From Clostridia bacterium (GTDB lineage: Bacteria > Bacillota > Clostridia > Oscillospirales > CAG-272): a stretch of DNA of 34,419 nt. The stretch lies in NCBI GenBank assembly GCA_017536635.1, contig JAFXHA010000015.1, forward strand, positions 1-34,419. Direction: 5' to 3'. Positions 32,836-34,419 of this stretch are shown here, one piece after another. The number at the start of each line of letters is the position of its first letter. The first letter of the stretch is position 1. The translations under genes were made by a program, and so were the position numbers. A model generated the notes under the pieces. The model ran no database searches and had not been told where the DNA came from. It saw only the letters and a list, made by a program, of their open reading frames with translations.

Positions 32836-34281
32836 ATGTCTAAGGTAAAAATAACAGAAACAGTTCTTCGAGATTCGCATCAGTCGCTTATCGCGACCAG
32901 AATGACGACCGAAGAGATGCTTCCCATACTTGAGAAGCTGGATAAAGTCGGCTACCATTCACTCGAGGCGTGGGGCGGAGCAACCTTTGACTCCTGCCTG
33001 CGTTTTCTCAACGAGGATCCCTGGGAGAGACTTCGCAAGATCAGAGCACAGGTAAAGAATACCAAGCTCCAGATGCTTTTCCGCGGACAGAATATTCTTG
33101 GATACCGTCATTATTCGGATGACGTAGTTGAGTATTTCGTGCAGAAATCTATCGCTAACGGTATAGATATTCTCAGAATCTTCGACGCGCTCAACGATCC
33201 CCGAAATCTTGAGACCGCGATAAAGGCTACCAAAAAGGAAAACGGACACGTTCAGGCGGCTATAAGCTATACCACGGGCCCCGTTTATACTACCGATTAT
33301 TATACTAATTATGCAAAAACACTTGAAAGCATGGGTGCGGACTCCATCTGTATCAAGGATATGGCAGGACTTCTGAGACCTTACGATGCATACGATCTCG
33401 TAAAAGCGCTCAAGGAGACGGTCAATGTTCCGATCCAGGTGCATACTCACTATACCTCGGGACTTGCTTCGATGACGCTTCTCAAGTCGATAGAAGCAGG
33501 TGCAGACGTCGTAGATACGGCTATATCGCCTATGGCTATGGGTACTTCTCAGCCGCCTACCGAGGCACTTGTGGCAACCCTTGCGGGAACCGAATACGAT
33601 ACGGGTATCGATCTCGCACAGCTTGACGAGATCACCAAGTATTTCGCTCCTATGCGAGAGAAATATCTCGCAAGCGGTCAGCTTGATCCCAAGATGCTCA
33701 AGGTCGACGTAAACGCGCTGATCTATCAGGTTCCAGGCGGAATGCTTTCCAACCTTGTTTCTCAGCTCAAGCAGGCAGGTAAGTCCGATAAGCTTACCGA
33801 GGTGCTTGAAGAGGTTCCGAGAGTAAGAGCAGACGCAGGATATCCGCCTCTCGTTACTCCGTCCTCTCAGATCGTCGGAACGCAGGCAGTGTTCAACGTT
33901 ATCGGCGGTGAGAGATATAAGATGGTAACCAAGGAGTTCAAGGGACTTGTTGAGGGACAGTACGGTAAAACTCCCGTTGCGATAGATGAGGATTTTGCAA
34001 AGAAGATAATCGGCGACGCCGAGAGAATAACCTGCCGTCCCGCAGATAAGCTCGCTCCCGAGCTTGATACGCTCCGCGAGCAGATAAAGCCCTATATAGA
34101 GCAGGACGAGGACGTTCTGTCCTATGCGCTTTTCGAGCAGGTAGCACTCAAGTTCTTCGAGTACAGAAAGGCTAAAAGTACGGCATCGACGCAGATAACG
34201 CCGACGCAGCACTTGGAATTCATAACGCGTAAAATAAAAAGCAAAGAGCCGAAAGGCTCTTTGCTTTTTTATTGTTTATAG
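32836..34281 (+). CDS. pyruvate/oxaloacetate carboxyltransferase (5S / OadA-type), probably frameshifted near its C-terminus
   Basis: A DRE-TIM-type carboxyltransferase that moves the carboxyl group between carboxybiotin and pyruvate (or removes it from oxaloacetate). D13 (ETVLRDSHQS), K174 (CIKDMAG, the carbamylated lysine) and H203/H205 (VHTHYTSG) form the metal site. A PYC-OadA helical domain follows. There is no biotin domain, which is supplied by the separate carrier. The open frame runs to TAG 34279-34281, right through its own terminator. At the A-run 34174-34177 one base seems missing. In the next frame the sequence continues YGIDADNADAALGIHNA and stops at TAA 34230-34232, a normal family tail. 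The likely native end is 34232. GAAGGAGAT precedes the ATG. Confidence 0.92.
   Translation: MSKVKITETVLRDSHQSLIATRMTTEEMLPILEKLDKVGYHSLEAWGGATFDSCLRFLNEDPWERLRKIRAQVKNTKLQMLFRGQNILGYRHYSDDVVEYFVQKSIANGIDILRIFDALNDPRNLETAIKATKKENGHVQAAISYTTGPVYTTDYYTNYAKTLESMGADSICIKDMAGLLRPYDAYDLVKALKETVNVPIQVHTHYTSGLASMTLLKSIEAGADVVDTAISPMAMGTSQPPTEALVATLAGTEYDTGIDLAQLDEITKYFAPMREKYLASGQLDPKMLKVDVNALIYQVPGGMLSNLVSQLKQAGKSDKLTEVLEEVPRVRADAGYPPLVTPSSQIVGTQAVFNVIGGERYKMVTKEFKGLVEGQYGKTPVAIDEDFAKKIIGDAERITCRPADKLAPELDTLREQIKPYIEQDEDVLSYALFEQVALKFFEYRKAKSTASTQITPTQHLEFITRKIKSKEPKGSLLFYCL
34236..34272 (+). terminator. terminator of the carboxyltransferase operon
   Basis: A 15-bp stem (34236-34250 with 34255-34269) has a GAAA tetraloop (34251-34254), then T-A-T-T. 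It starts 3 bases after the restored stop at 34230-34232, and lies inside the nominal frameshifted reading frame. Confidence 0.9.
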
Positions 34282-34293
34282 TAATACGATTCA

Positions 34294-34378
34294 CTAACGT
34301 AGGGGCGAACTGTGTTCGCCCATTCAAAACGCATGTTGAATTTAAAAAACGGGCGAACACAGTTCGCCCCTACGTTAG
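34294..34378. repeat. 85-bp nested inverted-repeat element (MITE/REP-like)
   Basis: Two perfect 28-bp arms (34294-34321 and 34351-34378) start CTAACGTAGGGGCG and end CGCCCCTACGTTAG. Each arm contains its own palindrome (GGGCGAAC-TGT-GTTCGCCC on the left, ACA in the middle on the right). Between them ATTCAA (34322-34327) pairs with TTGAAT (34336-34341). It is non-coding and transposase-free. Similar GTAGGGGCG...CGCCC intergenic palindromes are, to my recollection, common in gut Clostridia. Confidence 0.85.
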
Positions 34379-34419
34379 ATAATATAATCTCGACAATATC
34401 TTGGCAGGGGGTGGCGCCC

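Noticed and set aside
32959-34212. Minus-strand open frame of about 417 codons inside the 5S/OadA gene
   Set aside because: Antisense shadow. The plus strand carries all catalytic motifs of the carboxyltransferase.
34379-34419. G-rich end of the window (GGCAGGGGGTGGCGCCC)
   Set aside because: Too short and cut by the window edge to be called a repeat or gene start.

Overview
The window is 34.4 kb of a spore-forming, Gram-positive chromosome. It most resembles a gut-type member of class Clostridia, and the order cannot be fixed from sequence alone. The grounds are a complete spoIIIAA-AH operon, AddAB instead of RecBCD, strong AGGAGG ribosome binding sites, sigma-A promoters of the TTGAAA-17 bp-TATAAT type, and a biotin-dependent carboxyltransferase operon of anaerobic type. 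It looks like ordinary chromosome. I see no phage, transposase, CRISPR array, tRNA or rRNA.

Layout. Bases 1-1612: the end of a ZIP metal transporter, then thioredoxin and thioredoxin reductase. Bases 1664-5624: a secreted or membrane-anchored protein on the minus strand, a small one-helix membrane protein, a WYL regulator, and a membrane-anchored probable beta-propeller protein on the minus strand. Bases 5992-11957: spoIIIAA to spoIIIAH followed without a visible terminator by a P-loop ATPase of the PRK06851 type, so the ATPase is probably in the sporulation operon. Bases 12224-14281: an EF-G-like GTPase with its own strong promoter. Bases 14336-22253, all minus strand: a leaderless DUF11 repeat protein, then addA and addB. 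Bases 22482-27915: an HtrA-type membrane protease, an OmpR-type response regulator, a sensor kinase, an RlmA-type rRNA methyltransferase and a GT2 glycosyltransferase. The last three genes are joined by 4-base overlaps, and the glycosyltransferase is cut short by an in-frame TAA. Bases 28046-30377, minus strand: an NhaC antiporter and a small membrane protein. Bases 30631 to about 34281: a four-gene operon for a biotin carboxyltransferase complex.

How genes work together. TrxA and TrxB form the NADPH-thioredoxin relay. The spoIIIA products build the channel between mother cell and forespore. AddA and AddB form one helicase-nuclease. HtrA next to a two-component system recalls the CssRS/HtrB secretion-stress arrangement. 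The final operon has a 12S-like acyl-CoA carboxyltransferase, an OadG/MmdD-like membrane anchor, a biotin carrier and a 5S-like pyruvate/oxaloacetate carboxyltransferase, but no beta (sodium pump) subunit before its terminator. That is the parts list of a transcarboxylase plus a membrane tether.

Main points for a second look: (1) this carboxyltransferase operon and its divergent 12S-like subunit; (2) a 1-base loss in an A run at 34174-34177 that throws the 5S-like gene out of frame and through its own terminator, while the expected tail and stop survive in the next frame; (3) the in-frame TAA in the glycosyltransferase; (4) the ATPase attached to spoIIIA; (5) the leaderless DUF11 protein with a possible mother-cell sigma promoter; (6) a CxxC-x10-CxxC module in NhaC; (7) a nested palindromic element at 34294-34378.
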